A stretch of 64,000 nt of DNA from Methanolinea sp. (GCA_018263335.1 JADFCY010000006.1:1-64000); one strand, 5' to 3'; positions 7,950 to 17,061 are shown, counted from the stretch's first letter. Translations and numbers: made by a program. Notes: a model not told the origin generated them from the sequence alone.

Positions 7950-8822
7950 ATGCAGCGTTCATATCTGAAATGTGTGGTTCTTTGTGTCGTTCTCACGTTC
8001 TCGATCCCGTTCTGCGTTGAGGCCGATACTCTCACGGGAAAAGATGAGGGAATTTACCGGTTCCATGTGAATGTAGAAGGCGCCGAGGGGTATGTTGATG
8101 GACAGATGGTGGGAGTGGTCAAAAACGGGCTCCTGGATCTCCCCCTCTCCGAATCGGGAACTCCATACCGGACATATTCCTTCCAGAAAGAGGGATATTA
8201 CACCTACAATGGTGTGATCAACTCCGTGCCCGCAAAGGGTCAGGTTTTGCATATTTATGCCACAATGACTGCAATGCCCATGATCGAATACAGCAGGGTG
8301 CACCTGCTGGTCAGTCCCCCCGATGCGAAGGTCACCTGGGACGGAGAACCTGCGCGTGAGGTACCGCCCACGGGAATCCTGATCATCTACAACGTGGTCC
8401 CGGGAACGCATACCGTGAAAGTGACAAAGGATGGGTATCTGCCCATCGAACAGGTGCTGAACGTTGCCCGGAACGATGTGATGAGAGTTCCCCTTACCCT
8501 GCAACCAGTGGCACTCGGCTCCATCACTTTTGAATCTGTCCCGCCGGGTGCATCCGTCTTCCTCGATGGACAGTTCAGGGGGATGACCCCGCTTGTGCTC
8601 CACGATATCCCCGCCGGGAGCCACTCGGTGACCCTCACAAGCGATGGGTTCCAGGACAAAATATCCGCAGTCCAGGTCACGGGTGGAGGAAACACCCTGG
8701 TAAGTGAGACCCTGAATCCCGCCACACCTGTGCCTGGGAGCACGAGGGCTGCAATCTCCCCGCTTGTCCTGGCAGGTGCCCTGGCTGTTGCAGGAATACT
8801 CTTTGTATCAAGAAGGCCCTGA
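7950..8822 (+). CDS. Secreted/membrane-anchored PEGA-domain protein
   Basis: The 290-residue protein has a signal peptide (hydrophobic core YLKCVVLCVVLTFSIPF, cleavage near residue 25). At least two PEGA-type beta repeats follow: one around residues 110-185 (VHLLVSPPDAKVTWDGE...PGTHTVKVTKDGYLP) and one around 190-260 (ITFESVPPGASVFLDGQFRG...PAGSHSVTLTSDGFQ). A C-terminal membrane helix ends in arginines. The layout indicates an extracytoplasmic protein held in the membrane. ATG 7950 is preferred, with GGTGGAG just upstream; TTG 7938 and GTG 7941 are alternatives. Its role is unknown. Confidence 0.85.
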   Translation: MQRSYLKCVVLCVVLTFSIPFCVEADTLTGKDEGIYRFHVNVEGAEGYVDGQMVGVVKNGLLDLPLSESGTPYRTYSFQKEGYYTYNGVINSVPAKGQVLHIYATMTAMPMIEYSRVHLLVSPPDAKVTWDGEPAREVPPTGILIIYNVVPGTHTVKVTKDGYLPIEQVLNVARNDVMRVPLTLQPVALGSITFESVPPGASVFLDGQFRGMTPLVLHDIPAGSHSVTLTSDGFQDKISAVQVTGGGNTLVSETLNPATPVPGSTRAAISPLVLAGALAVAGILFVSRRP

Positions 8823-8949
8823 CTTCAGGGGCCGGCCACCCTCTTTTTTCCTCATCGTTCTCCCCTTCTTCTCTTCCCTGGATGAATGCGCGTGTTCCCG
8901 TGAGTGTTGTCCCAGGGTGTGCGAGTGGAAAAAACGGGAATGGTGAATT

Positions 8950-10251
8950 TTACTCCGTAATGAGGCGTGCGACCGGGGCAATCCCTATCTTGGCCTTCCG
9001 GATCCTTGTCTCATCAAGGAGGTGGCGCATATCGACGAACTCTCCCTGCGCGAGTATCTTCTTCACCTGGCCCTCGAACAATGCCGCCGGGTCATATGCC
9101 ACGTTCCTGAAGACCACCCCGTGAGTGTGGCTGAATAACCGGGCCGTCCCCTCCTCTGCCGTTTGATGCGGCCCAAAGAACGAGTCAAGCGTTGCCCTGT
9201 CAAAGTGCTGATCCGCGAGTGCGAAGTCGACGAGCACGCCAAAGCCGACCATTGTGTCACCCCTGTACCTGGGCGCCGTCTCATGCTCAAACCACAAGTC
9301 GTACACGGAAGGATCCGTGATCGAGACGCCGGTGGGAGGTGCATGATCCCGCACCGGGGAACGGCTCACCCCCTGGCTCTGCAGCCCCTCAAGGACTGCC
9401 CACCAAGCGACGGCAAGAACACCCCTGAAGTCGCGGTACTCTTCCCTTGCCCTCTCGAGGAGCATGCGGGATATCTCCCTAATCGGCATGCCCTCCCGCA
9501 AGACGCTCTCAAAGATCATAAACTCGTAAAAAGGGCCCTCCAGCGAGAGAGAATACCCTGAAAAGATCTTGACCTCGCCCGTGTCCCTGACCGGAGTGAA
9601 GAAATCGGGGGTATCATTCCCATCCGTGGGCAGCCAGACCATCGAGCCGTGGAGCACCACCATCTCTCCCAGGAAAGGCAGGACTTCTTCAGCGTTTTTC
9701 CCAAGCGCCCCGAGGCCAAGCGCATACTCCATCCCGCTGAAAGGGATCACCGCAATCTTGCGGGCGTCGATTCGGGAATGGAGCACCGCGTCCAGGTCGC
9801 CCCACAACCTCAGTGCCGAGGGCCTCCGGGAACCCTGCTCGATGCTGATTCGTGCCCCGTTCTTCTCAAAGGATGGAGATTGCAGGTCGGCAAGGAGAGA
9901 GGCCCGCTCCTCTGCCCTCCCCAGGACGCGCACGGCCTCCTGCGCCGTCGGGTAATCGGGAAAGATCGAGAGAAAACCTGCCATTTCAAGGACTTTTTTG
10001 GGAAAATCACCGGTCGCAGCGAGTGCTACTTTCCCCCCGCGCTCACGCAGTCTCTTCTGGAGGGCGAGCATAACCCTGATTCCGGCGCTTGAGAGGTATG
10101 GGACATCTTTCATATCGAGGACGAGGGACCGGTCATCGTCATGCAGTGCCCCCTTTGCTGCCTGTTCCAGGACCATCGCTCCGTGACCATCCATCCTCCC
10201 GCGGCACACCAGCACTACCACGCCGTTCTCCTTTCTCTCTGCGATCTCCAT
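8950..10251 (-). CDS. STAS-domain protein with a large uncharacterised C-terminal region
   Basis: Residues 1-110 form a STAS (anti-sigma-factor antagonist) domain: beta strands VVVLVCRGRMDG and SLVLDMKDV, then YLSSAGIRVMLALQKRL with the phosphorylatable serine (Ser54/Ser55) in the usual place. The remaining 320 residues match no family I recognise; they are acidic, soluble and include GMEYALGLGALGKNAEEVLP and a WLPTDGNDTPDFF segment. Archaea have no sigma factors, so the STAS part probably docks another signalling partner. ATG 10251 is chosen because GGTGAT lies 7 nt upstream; GTG 10263 and ATG 10260 are possible. It is divergent from msrB. Confidence 0.8.
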   Translation of the reverse strand: MEIAERKENGVVVLVCRGRMDGHGAMVLEQAAKGALHDDDRSLVLDMKDVPYLSSAGIRVMLALQKRLRERGGKVALAATGDFPKKVLEMAGFLSIFPDYPTAQEAVRVLGRAEERASLLADLQSPSFEKNGARISIEQGSRRPSALRLWGDLDAVLHSRIDARKIAVIPFSGMEYALGLGALGKNAEEVLPFLGEMVVLHGSMVWLPTDGNDTPDFFTPVRDTGEVKIFSGYSLSLEGPFYEFMIFESVLREGMPIREISRMLLERAREEYRDFRGVLAVAWWAVLEGLQSQGVSRSPVRDHAPPTGVSITDPSVYDLWFEHETAPRYRGDTMVGFGVLVDFALADQHFDRATLDSFFGPHQTAEEGTARLFSHTHGVVFRNVAYDPAALFEGQVKKILAQGEFVDMRHLLDETRIRKAKIGIAPVARLITE

Positions 10252-10289
10252 CTGATGCATCACCTTACGATCAGGGGTTTGGGCGAGCG

Positions 10290-10340
10290 CCTTAAAAGCA
10301 TTCGTGGTCCCCAGGCTGCCACAAACCCCGCTTTTATACT
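10290..10340. promoter_or_regulatory. Divergent promoters of the STAS gene and msrB
   Basis: On the minus strand GCTTTTAAGG (about 10289-10298) lies some 40 nt upstream of the STAS start. On the plus strand CTTTTATACTGG (about 10331-10342) lies about 30 nt upstream of the msrB ATG, consistent with a leaderless msrB transcript. Confidence 0.55.
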
Positions 10341-10366
10341 GGAGAGAAGAGAAGCGTCAATACTGC

Positions 10367-10834
10367 ATGAACGACTCCCCCAAAGATCATACCCAAATCC
10401 TGATATTCTCCGTCGTTGCGGGAAGGCTTGAATCCGTGGAACGGGTGACCCTGCCCCCCGAAGAATGGCAAAAACGGCTCTCTGCCGAGCAGTTCCGCGT
10501 AGCCCGGCTGAAAGGGACTGAGCCAGCCTTCTCGGGGGTCTACCACGATCTCCATGATGCAGGGATCTACCGATGTGCCTGTTGTGGAACGGACCTCTTT
10601 TCTTCCAGGGACAAGTTCGATTCCGGAACTGGGTGGCCAAGTTACCGGGCGCCCGTTCATTCAGCGAATGTCCGTTTCGCACAAGACTGGAGTTTTGGGA
10701 TGAAGAGGACCGAGGTCCTGTGCGCACGGTGCGACGCGCACCTCGGACACGTCTTCGACGACGGGCCCCCACCGACCGGGATGCGATACTGCATCAATTC
10801 GGCATCGCTCTCCTTTGCACCGCAGGGTGCATGA
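10367..10834 (+). CDS. msrB: Peptide-methionine (R)-S-oxide reductase MsrB
   Basis: The 155-residue enzyme reduces methionine-R-sulfoxide in proteins. Zinc-binding pairs CACCG and CARCD are present, as are GTGWPSY, HLGHVFDDGP and the catalytic MRYCINSASL (Cys142). A second resolving cysteine could come from the N-terminal zinc region or from thioredoxin. ATG 10367 starts the family-like N-terminus. No msrA is adjacent. Its presence fits the other oxidative-stress genes in the window. Confidence 0.95.
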   Translation: MNDSPKDHTQILIFSVVAGRLESVERVTLPPEEWQKRLSAEQFRVARLKGTEPAFSGVYHDLHDAGIYRCACCGTDLFSSRDKFDSGTGWPSYRAPVHSANVRFAQDWSFGMKRTEVLCARCDAHLGHVFDDGPPPTGMRYCINSASLSFAPQGA

Positions 10835-10985
10835 ACCCCGGCCATCTCCCTGCCTGGAGACATGCGACAGAAGGGCCCCCATCATGATGTGTGATGGTGC
10901 GAGTGGGGGGAGATGCCGACCGGCACTCTCTTGAGAACACCCTGCCAACCTCTCCTACAGGAATGGTTCACGTGAGGAGAGTTGC

Positions 10986-11780
10986 ATGGAGGAGGGGCCG
11001 CCCACCATACTGACTGCCGACGACGAGGAGTTCCTTGAGGAGCTTTCGGAGTACCTCGATATCCTCGCCAACAGCACCCGGCTTCGCATCCTCCGCCTCC
11101 TCGAGCGCAGGCCAATGGACGCTCGCTCGCTCTCGATCGAGACTGGGACAAGTTACGAGAATACGAAGAAGCACCTGGAAAGGCTCCTCTCCGCAGGACT
11201 TGTCACCAGGCGCCCGGGCCTCGGGAAAGAGACGTCAAGGGGCATCCACCCGGCATGGGAATATTCGCCGGTGCCGGGAGTCATCCAGAAGCTGCAGAGG
11301 GACCTGGGCATTCTCTCAGCATTGCCCCCGCAGGTCCGGGCAGCCGGGATGAAGGACCAGGTCTCGGCAGTGAGACGGAGGATCGCCGAAGAGCTCGGAT
11401 CTCCTGGGAGGATCCTCGTCGTCCTGGGAGGGGAGTGGGACCAGAAGATCATCCCGCTCTCTTCTTTGGCCATCGCACTCGGGAGAGCAGAAGAGGGCAG
11501 GACAGCCGGGTTGCCAGGTTGCGAGATCCTGGCCTTCCCTTCCACCTACAGGTCACTGACCCGGATTTCCAGGCCGCATGCCGTGATTTCATTCACAGGT
11601 GGGGGCTGCTTCGTCGAGGATTGCGGAAGTACCGGGGGCACGTATGTCAATGGGAAGAGGATTCCGGGCCGGGAAAAAGCCGCTGTCAGGGACGGCGACC
11701 TCATCTCGCTCTCCATGGGAGAGTTCGGCGCTTCCCTGCTCTTCCTCTCCGACCAGGAGCCTGGAGAGAGAGAGGAGTGA
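10986..11780 (+). CDS. HTH regulator with C-terminal FHA domain
   Basis: The 264-residue protein joins an ArsR-like winged helix (about 20-90: LDILANSTRLRILRLLERRP, then TGTSYENTKKHLERLLSAGL) to a forkhead-associated domain (about 185-255) with the phosphothreonine-binding pattern ISRPHAVISF and DCGSTGGTYVNGKRI. It should read a phosphothreonine and change DNA binding. Only 6 nt separate it from the Ser/Thr kinase gene, so kinase and phospho-reader are almost certainly cotranscribed. Start ATG 10986; GAGGAGAGTTGC precedes it. Confidence 0.88.
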   Translation: MEEGPPTILTADDEEFLEELSEYLDILANSTRLRILRLLERRPMDARSLSIETGTSYENTKKHLERLLSAGLVTRRPGLGKETSRGIHPAWEYSPVPGVIQKLQRDLGILSALPPQVRAAGMKDQVSAVRRRIAEELGSPGRILVVLGGEWDQKIIPLSSLAIALGRAEEGRTAGLPGCEILAFPSTYRSLTRISRPHAVISFTGGGCFVEDCGSTGGTYVNGKRIPGREKAAVRDGDLISLSMGEFGASLLFLSDQEPGEREE

Positions 11781-11786
11781 GAAGCC

Positions 11787-13565
11787 TTGAGGAAGAGAAG
11801 CCTCCTCATTGTCATCCTGCTCACCTGCACAGTGGTAGCCTCGGGTCTCTCTTCGGCAGCAATCACGTACGAGAAAAATTCATCACGGGGCATCCCAACG
11901 GAACTCATCGAGAAGACCCTGGCAATCCAGGAGAAGTACAAAGATATCGCAGAGAGAAGTGTTCCCTTCTTTCCTCACCCGTCCACCCCTGCGAAAACAC
12001 CTCCCACGGCCACGACTGCTCCCACCCGGACCATCACGCCAATGCCAATGGAATCCCCCGCTCCTGCCTCCACTGCAGTCACCCCCACTCCCACCTCAAA
12101 CGAGAGTGCCGTGCCCGGAGAAGGGGAGGGAGGGGATCAGGCAACGGGAGCTTTTTTCTCCACCCTCCTCATCCTTGCCCTCGTAGCCGTCTGCGGCTTC
12201 CTCTTCCTCCTCGTCCGCTCACGGGAGATGGCGGCTCCCGAAGATAATACCCCGTGGTGGGGGCCGTGGCGCACGGCGGTGGCTGCATCCCACGCATTGC
12301 TCGGAGCCCTCTTCTTTCTGGAGAGCCTGTCCTTTGTCGCGTCCGGGATCACGGGTTCCATATCATCGGGCAGAGGTATTGCCTGGATTGTCGCGGGAGG
12401 GTTCCTCCTTACGTACAGCGCGATCTCATCAGCAGGGATGGCTTACGCCTCCTATTATACCCTTGAACGGAAGGTGGGCATGATCGTGCATACTGCACTC
12501 CTCGGGGCAGGTCTCGCCGTATTCGCAGCGTCTCTCCTTGTCCCTGCCATTCCTTCACCCACTCCAATCCCTGCCGTGACATTCCTCGCCGGACTCTGCC
12601 TCGTCGTCATTCAGGCGTATCTTCCCAGGAAGAACGCTCCTCTACAGGCAGCCCCCTATACCGACACGATGCTCTTTGAGGACGAATCCGCGCACTCCCC
12701 TCACTCCTTCCCTCCGGAACTCGCATCAAGGTACTTTGATGCGCGTTTTCTTCACCAGGGCGGAATTGCCCGGGTATTCTCCGCGCGGCGCAGGGACGAC
12801 GGGGTGATGGTTGCCGTCAAGGTCCCCATCCGGAGCAACGAGCAGACCGGGAGATCGATGCTCCGGGAGATGAGTGTGTGGAAGACGCTCGTCCATCCAG
12901 GTATCGTCCAGGTCAACTCTGCCAACATCCTCCCCGTTCCATTCGTGGAGATGGAGTACCTGCCCGGAAGCCTCGCGGGCATCACGCTTCCCTTGGACCC
13001 GGCAAAAGCCGCCTCCCTTGTCGGGAAAGTGGCCGCCGCCCTCTCGTTTGCACACAGCCGCGGCGTGATCCACCGCGACCTCAAACCAGCAAATATCCTC
13101 CTCACGTCTGATGGGGAACCAAAAATCGGAGACTGGGGACTCTCGCAGGACGACGGCATTTCTCGCGAGACCACTCTCCATGGATTCTCACTCTCTTACG
13201 CGGCACCGGAGCAGCTCGATCCCGGAAGGTTTGGAAAGACGTCGGAGAAGACCGATATCTACCAGCTTGGGATCATCCTCTTCCAGCTCCTGACAGGCAC
13301 GCTCCCATTACCTGGTGAGAGCATCGCAGAGGTGGCAAAAGAGCGTCTTTCCGAGAGAGAGGAGCCTTTCTTTGCCGATGACCCCGCTCTTTTCATGTTC
13401 GGCCCGGTCATCCAGCGCTGCCTCGCCGCAAACCCGGAAGATCGTTACCCCTCCCTCCTTGAGTTCATCCACGACCTCTCTACCGCCGGGAGGATATATC
13501 ATGCGTCCCGAAGTGTCCCGTCCGGAGGTGAGGGAGAGCACGACAATGGACCCGCAGACAGGTGA
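11787..13565 (+). CDS. Membrane-bound eukaryotic-type Ser/Thr protein kinase
   Basis: The 592-residue protein starts with a signal-like hydrophobic segment (5-25). A Pro/Thr-rich linker (about 68-115) follows, then five predicted membrane helices (about 120-290), and a cytoplasmic kinase domain (about 315-565). The domain shows a glycine loop (HQGGIARVF), VAVKV with catalytic Lys345, HRDLKPANILL with Asp431, GDWG with metal-binding Asp449 in place of DFG, and APEQL. All catalytic residues are present, so it should be active. It starts with TTG. The final 65 bases overlap the next gene. The external part may sense envelope or surface signals; the adjacent FHA-HTH protein is a likely target. 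Confidence 0.9.
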   Translation: MRKRSLLIVILLTCTVVASGLSSAAITYEKNSSRGIPTELIEKTLAIQEKYKDIAERSVPFFPHPSTPAKTPPTATTAPTRTITPMPMESPAPASTAVTPTPTSNESAVPGEGEGGDQATGAFFSTLLILALVAVCGFLFLLVRSREMAAPEDNTPWWGPWRTAVAASHALLGALFFLESLSFVASGITGSISSGRGIAWIVAGGFLLTYSAISSAGMAYASYYTLERKVGMIVHTALLGAGLAVFAASLLVPAIPSPTPIPAVTFLAGLCLVVIQAYLPRKNAPLQAAPYTDTMLFEDESAHSPHSFPPELASRYFDARFLHQGGIARVFSARRRDDGVMVAVKVPIRSNEQTGRSMLREMSVWKTLVHPGIVQVNSANILPVPFVEMEYLPGSLAGITLPLDPAKAASLVGKVAAALSFAHSRGVIHRDLKPANILLTSDGEPKIGDWGLSQDDGISRETTLHGFSLSYAAPEQLDPGRFGKTSEKTDIYQLGIILFQLLTGTLPLPGESIAEVAKERLSEREEPFFADDPALFMFGPVIQRCLAANPEDRYPSLLEFIHDLSTAGRIYHASRSVPSGGEGEHDNGPADR

Positions 13566-14811
13566 TGAGATACCGACCCCCCTTACGAAAGCGCGGGACG
13601 GCCCGGTCCAGGTTGCCATCGTGAGGTGTACCGACTACGAGCCGGACCTGGTATACCGTGCCCTTCAGAGGGCGGTCTCGCTCGCTGGTGGCCTTGACAC
13701 GTATGTTGCTCCCGGGACACATGTGCTCGTAAAACCTAACCTCCTGCAGGGGCTTCCACCTGACCGGGCAGTCTGCACACACCCTGCGGTAGTCGGGGCG
13801 GTGATCCGGCTCCTGAAGGAGAGTGGGTGCGAGGTCACCCTTGCCGACAGCCCCGGCGGGGGCATCCGATACACCCCGGCATCCCTGGCCCGCCAGTACG
13901 AGAGGGCAGGGTACGGAGTCCTTGCCGGTGACCCTGGGTGCGTTTTGAACCTCGACACGGGTTCCGACACGGCGAGGTTTCCGGAAGGAAAGGTCTGCAG
14001 GGAGTTTCCTCTCATACGCCCTTACTTCTCCTCTGACCATGTGGTCGTGGTCTCAAAGGCAAAGACCCATGTCCTGACACTCCTTTCGGGTGCAACGAAG
14101 AACCTCTTTGGCCTCATACCGGGCCTCGAGAAACCACTCTTCCACTCACGGTTCCAGTCGGGGGAACGATTCGGTGAGATGCTGATAGATTTGAACCTCC
14201 TGGTCAGGCCGTCCCTTCAGGTTGCAGATGCCATCGTGATCATGGAAGGGGATGGGCCCACGTCAGGCACGCCGAGGCCCCTGGGATTTCTCCTGGTAAG
14301 CCCGAGCCCTCTTGCGCTCGATATGGTCCTCTGCAGGCTCATGTCCCTCAACCCGAGAGATGTCCCCTACCTCCGGTGTGCCATCGGACGCGGACTCCTT
14401 TCCCCTGATGGGAGCGACCTTGAAATAATCGGCGACCCCCTGCCTCCAGGCGACACTCTTCGCGTGAAAAAGCCGCGCACCTGGGCAGGAAGCGGGGGCG
14501 GGATACAGGTCACTCCCCTCTTTCGGGCGGTGCACGCCCTTGGAAAGGTGTACGCCATGCGCCCTTCCGTGAATCCTGACCGGTGCAGCGGATGCGGAAA
14601 GTGCGTCACCATATGCCCTGCCAATGCCATTACCCTCGCGGGCGGTCGTGCCCGCATCCGCTCCCGCCATTGCATGCGATGCTACTGCTGCCACGAGATG
14701 TGCAGTGAAGGCGCACTCTCCCTCGAGAGGGGATTTGCAGGGTCTCTCCTCCACAGGGTGATGAGGGCGTGCGGGTTCGCCCGCGATGAGGACGAGCGGC
14801 ACGGGGCTTGA
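13501..14811 (+). CDS. DUF362 protein with C-terminal 2[4Fe-4S] ferredoxin domain
   Basis: The 436-residue protein contains the DUF362 core (VAIVRC...VLVKPNLLQG, VVVVSKAKTH, GATKNLFGLIPG, ADAIVIMEGDGPTSG). A ferredoxin-like end carries CSGCGKCVTICP and a second cluster CMRCYCCHEMC with irregular spacing. DUF362 proteins are Fe-S proteins of poorly known function. ATG 13501 has GGGAGG seven bases upstream; ATG 13546 is an alternative. It overlaps the kinase gene, implying cotranscription. Confidence 0.85.
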   Translation: MRPEVSRPEVRESTTMDPQTGDEIPTPLTKARDGPVQVAIVRCTDYEPDLVYRALQRAVSLAGGLDTYVAPGTHVLVKPNLLQGLPPDRAVCTHPAVVGAVIRLLKESGCEVTLADSPGGGIRYTPASLARQYERAGYGVLAGDPGCVLNLDTGSDTARFPEGKVCREFPLIRPYFSSDHVVVVSKAKTHVLTLLSGATKNLFGLIPGLEKPLFHSRFQSGERFGEMLIDLNLLVRPSLQVADAIVIMEGDGPTSGTPRPLGFLLVSPSPLALDMVLCRLMSLNPRDVPYLRCAIGRGLLSPDGSDLEIIGDPLPPGDTLRVKKPRTWAGSGGGIQVTPLFRAVHALGKVYAMRPSVNPDRCSGCGKCVTICPANAITLAGGRARIRSRHCMRCYCCHEMCSEGALSLERGFAGSLLHRVMRACGFARDEDERHGA

Positions 14812-14872
14812 ACCACAGGTATCAAGCTATTTTTTATCCTGTATCCTTCAACCAGTGCAGCGGAGCAACAAG

Positions 14873-14953
14873 ATGAGAGAGAAGGTCATGATGATACTGG
14901 CAATCACCGTCTTTGCCTGTGTGCCGATGGTGCAACTGGTGACCGCAGTCTGA
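14873..14953 (+). CDS. Possible 26-residue hydrophobic peptide; rest of gap 14812-15282 empty
   Basis: The frame starts MREKVMMILAITVFACVP and stops after 26 codons, looking like a bare signal peptide or one membrane helix. CTATTTTTTATCC (about 14827) and GGAG seven bases before the ATG are a plausible promoter and ribosome binding site. It may be a small membrane peptide or the remnant of a larger secreted protein. Downstream, a 42-codon frame (15067-15195, MAELPYAAILFEKYRKG) lacks a ribosome binding site and is doubtful; no other gene is seen to 15282. Confidence 0.35.
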   Translation: MREKVMMILAITVFACVPMVQLVTAV

Positions 14954-15282
14954 ATGGTGAAGATTGGCGGGGATGGTTGCCGGTCAATACTCCAAAAGAA
15001 CCCTGAACTTTTTTCGTGTACCCTCCCGCAACGACTCTATAGGCAGACATCCCATACATTCTCCTGATGGCAGAACTCCCGTATGCAGCGATCCTTTTTG
15101 AAAAGTACAGGAAGGGAGTAATCGCGACCGGGAAACTCCTGGCCTCCCGGAACGCCTGGAAGAGGGCTGTTGCTTCGAACAAGTGGCCCCGCTGATCTCG
15201 GCCGCGATACACGGTCGCCGGGGCCCCCTCCTCCCTTTCCACCATATCATTCATCCCCTATGGCAGCAGAAGGGGAGAATAT

Positions 15283-16071
15283 ATGAGAAAGAGACCACTT
15301 TCACCTGTCTTTATTTTCGTGATAGTCCTGGCACTCTCTTGTTCAGCACTGTGCGCAACGTGCTCCGGAGAGAGCATCACGGCAACCATCGGCGATTCCA
15401 TCCCCCTGAACGGCACCGTGCAGCTCGCAGACATGGTCTATCTCTTCGTGACCGGGCCGGGGATGCCTCCAAACGGCGCCCGTATGGAGAACAGCAACGC
15501 GGCCGTCGTCACCGGGGAGCCGGGTACCTTCACCCAGGTCATGGTCGAGAACGACCGGTGGGCATACACCTGGAACACGGGAAGGGTCTCTGGAGGACTT
15601 GCCCCGGGAAGCCACACAGTATACGTCTCTCCCACGCCGGCAGCCGCAGATGCACTTTCCGGCGTGAAATATGCCGAGATCGAAGTCATCCTCCATGCTC
15701 CAGTCACGACCGCGACACTCGACGTGGAATCAAGCCCTTCCGACGCAGGGATCTACTTAAACGGGAAGTACTCGGGCAACACCCCCCGCGTATTCTCAGG
15801 CCTTGCCCCCGCCAGGTATGAGATCCGGCTGGAAAAGCAGGGGTATGCCGATGAGACAGGAGAGGTAACCCTGGCAGCAGGAGATGATGTCGAGTTCACC
15901 CGAACACTTTTTCCTGCAAAAACACCCTCCACTACGGTGACGACCCTCGGAGCGACTGTCCCGGGAGTGGGGGAGACGTCGTCCCCTGGCCCCACTGCCG
16001 TACCTCTCAATGTGGCCTGGATTGCAGGAATGCTGGTCATTGCAGGGCTTCTGTTCAGGAGACCCGGGTAA
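15283..16071 (+). CDS. Secreted DUF3821/PEGA-domain protein
   Basis: The 262-residue protein has a signal peptide (1-26). A domain of the DUF3821 type found in methanogen surface proteins follows (about 30-140: GDSIPLNGTVQLAD, VYLFVTGPGMPPNG, WAYTWNTGR, GSHTVYVSP), then a PEGA repeat (about 147-215: LDVESSPSDAGIYLNGKYSG, ARYEIRLEKQGYAD), a Thr/Pro-rich spacer and a C-terminal helix with RRPG. The architecture indicates a membrane-anchored surface protein. GGGGAG precedes the ATG. Confidence 0.85.
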   Translation: MRKRPLSPVFIFVIVLALSCSALCATCSGESITATIGDSIPLNGTVQLADMVYLFVTGPGMPPNGARMENSNAAVVTGEPGTFTQVMVENDRWAYTWNTGRVSGGLAPGSHTVYVSPTPAAADALSGVKYAEIEVILHAPVTTATLDVESSPSDAGIYLNGKYSGNTPRVFSGLAPARYEIRLEKQGYADETGEVTLAAGDDVEFTRTLFPAKTPSTTVTTLGATVPGVGETSSPGPTAVPLNVAWIAGMLVIAGLLFRRPG

Positions 16072-16180
16072 TTCCCGGTTTTTTCCTGTGGGAGAAAGAG
16101 AGGAGATCTCTTGCTTCCATGGCCCTGCAAACCCACTGATTTCGGGGATTTTTTTGGGATCGACCCGAAAAAGAGTTAAC

Positions 16181-16188
16181 CTTATATC
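16181..16188 (+). promoter_or_regulatory. TATA box for the small zinc-ribbon gene
   Basis: CTTATATC preceded by an A-rich tract (AAAAAGAGTTAAC) lies 37-44 nt upstream of the GTG start at 16225, giving a leader of about 15 nt that contains GAGGTG. Confidence 0.55.
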
Positions 16189-16224
16189 TCCTCCTCCCCA
16201 TCCCTTCTGGTGAGGTGAACGAGC

Positions 16225-16380
16225 GTGTGCACAGTTGGTGGCCCCGTTGACATGGACATTCCTCCCGAGCGTGTGAAGGGGAAGAATTACCGGTGCAAGG
16301 ATTGCGGGGAGAAATTCAAAGGCGTAGGGAGGCACCCGATGTGTCCTTCCTGCCAGTCAGAGGACGTGGAAGAAGCATAA
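16225..16380 (+). CDS. Small zinc-ribbon/rubredoxin-like protein
   Basis: The 51-residue frame reads MCTVGGPVDMDIPPERVKG, then KNYRCKDCGEKFKGVGRHP and MCPSCQSEDVEEA. Two CxxC knuckles about 17 residues apart make a zinc ribbon; the KNYRCKDCG-KFKG form resembles small archaeal metal-binding proteins and transcription-factor-like ribbons. GTG 16225 is preferred because GAGGTG lies seven bases upstream; ATG 16252 would also keep both knuckles. Function unknown. Confidence 0.75.
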   Translation: MCTVGGPVDMDIPPERVKGKNYRCKDCGEKFKGVGRHPMCPSCQSEDVEEA

Positions 16381-16617
16381 AAGGATACCGGGGCAGGACA
16401 CCCTCAAATGCCCCTCTATTTTTTTCCTCGGGACCTCCCCTCTTGCGTCGCCGATGACCTGGCCAAGGGGATGGGGTTACCATGGTCTCATTTGTCTCAA
16501 GAGACCGAATTTTTCCCAACTCCCGCCCCCCCAGGGGTCTTTCCCTGGGATATTTCCGGGTGTGTATGACTGAAGTGATCCTGCACATTTTTTAAACCCG
16601 GGTGCATACAGGATGGC

Positions 16618-17061
16618 ATGAACCTGCAGGCAGTTTTCCTTGCCTTCTTTTTGTGCGGGCTGGTCCTTTTGGCCGGCTGCACGCAGCAGGAGGCAGCGGC
16701 CATGCCCACCCCTTCACCCACTCCCACGGTCATGCCTCCGGACCTCTCTCCTGTGCCGACTGACACGGTCCCCCCGGAATACAGCGTCCATGTGACGGTG
16801 ACAAGGAATACCTATTCATTCAACCCTCTCGTCAGGGTTGAATTCCGCGGAGGCCGGGGGATGGGCCTGGTCTCTTCGCTCGATGCAGAGATCATAAGGA
16901 TGGATGGAACTGTGGGGACTGCACGGCTGGAGGAGCCGGCAATCGGCGGGTACATGGAACTACCGGGCACTACAGGCAGAGACAGAGTGATCGTCACTGC
17001 GACGATGATGAACGGTGAGCGGTACCGCATTTTTGACCAGGTCCTGGAGTTCAGGGCCTGA
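16618..17061 (+). CDS. Small secreted lipoprotein
   Basis: The 147-residue protein has a lipoprotein signal (FLCGLVLLAGC, lipobox Cys21) followed by a Pro/Thr-rich stalk and a beta-rich domain (YSVHVTVTRNTYSFNPLVRVEFRGG...IIRMDGT...RDRVIVTATMMNGERY). No family is recognised. A TTTTTTAAA TATA box at 16588-16596 lies about 26 nt upstream of the ATG, so the transcript is probably leaderless. The gene ends 40 nt before the convergent histidine kinase. Confidence 0.8.
   Translation: MNLQAVFLAFFLCGLVLLAGCTQQEAAAMPTPSPTPTVMPPDLSPVPTDTVPPEYSVHVTVTRNTYSFNPLVRVEFRGGRGMGLVSSLDAEIIRMDGTVGTARLEEPAIGGYMELPGTTGRDRVIVTATMMNGERYRIFDQVLEFRA

Noticed and set aside
14954-15282. Minus-strand frame of 116 codons
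   Set aside because: Composition is shadow-like, it overlaps a competing frame of similar quality, and it lacks a ribosome binding site or any motif.
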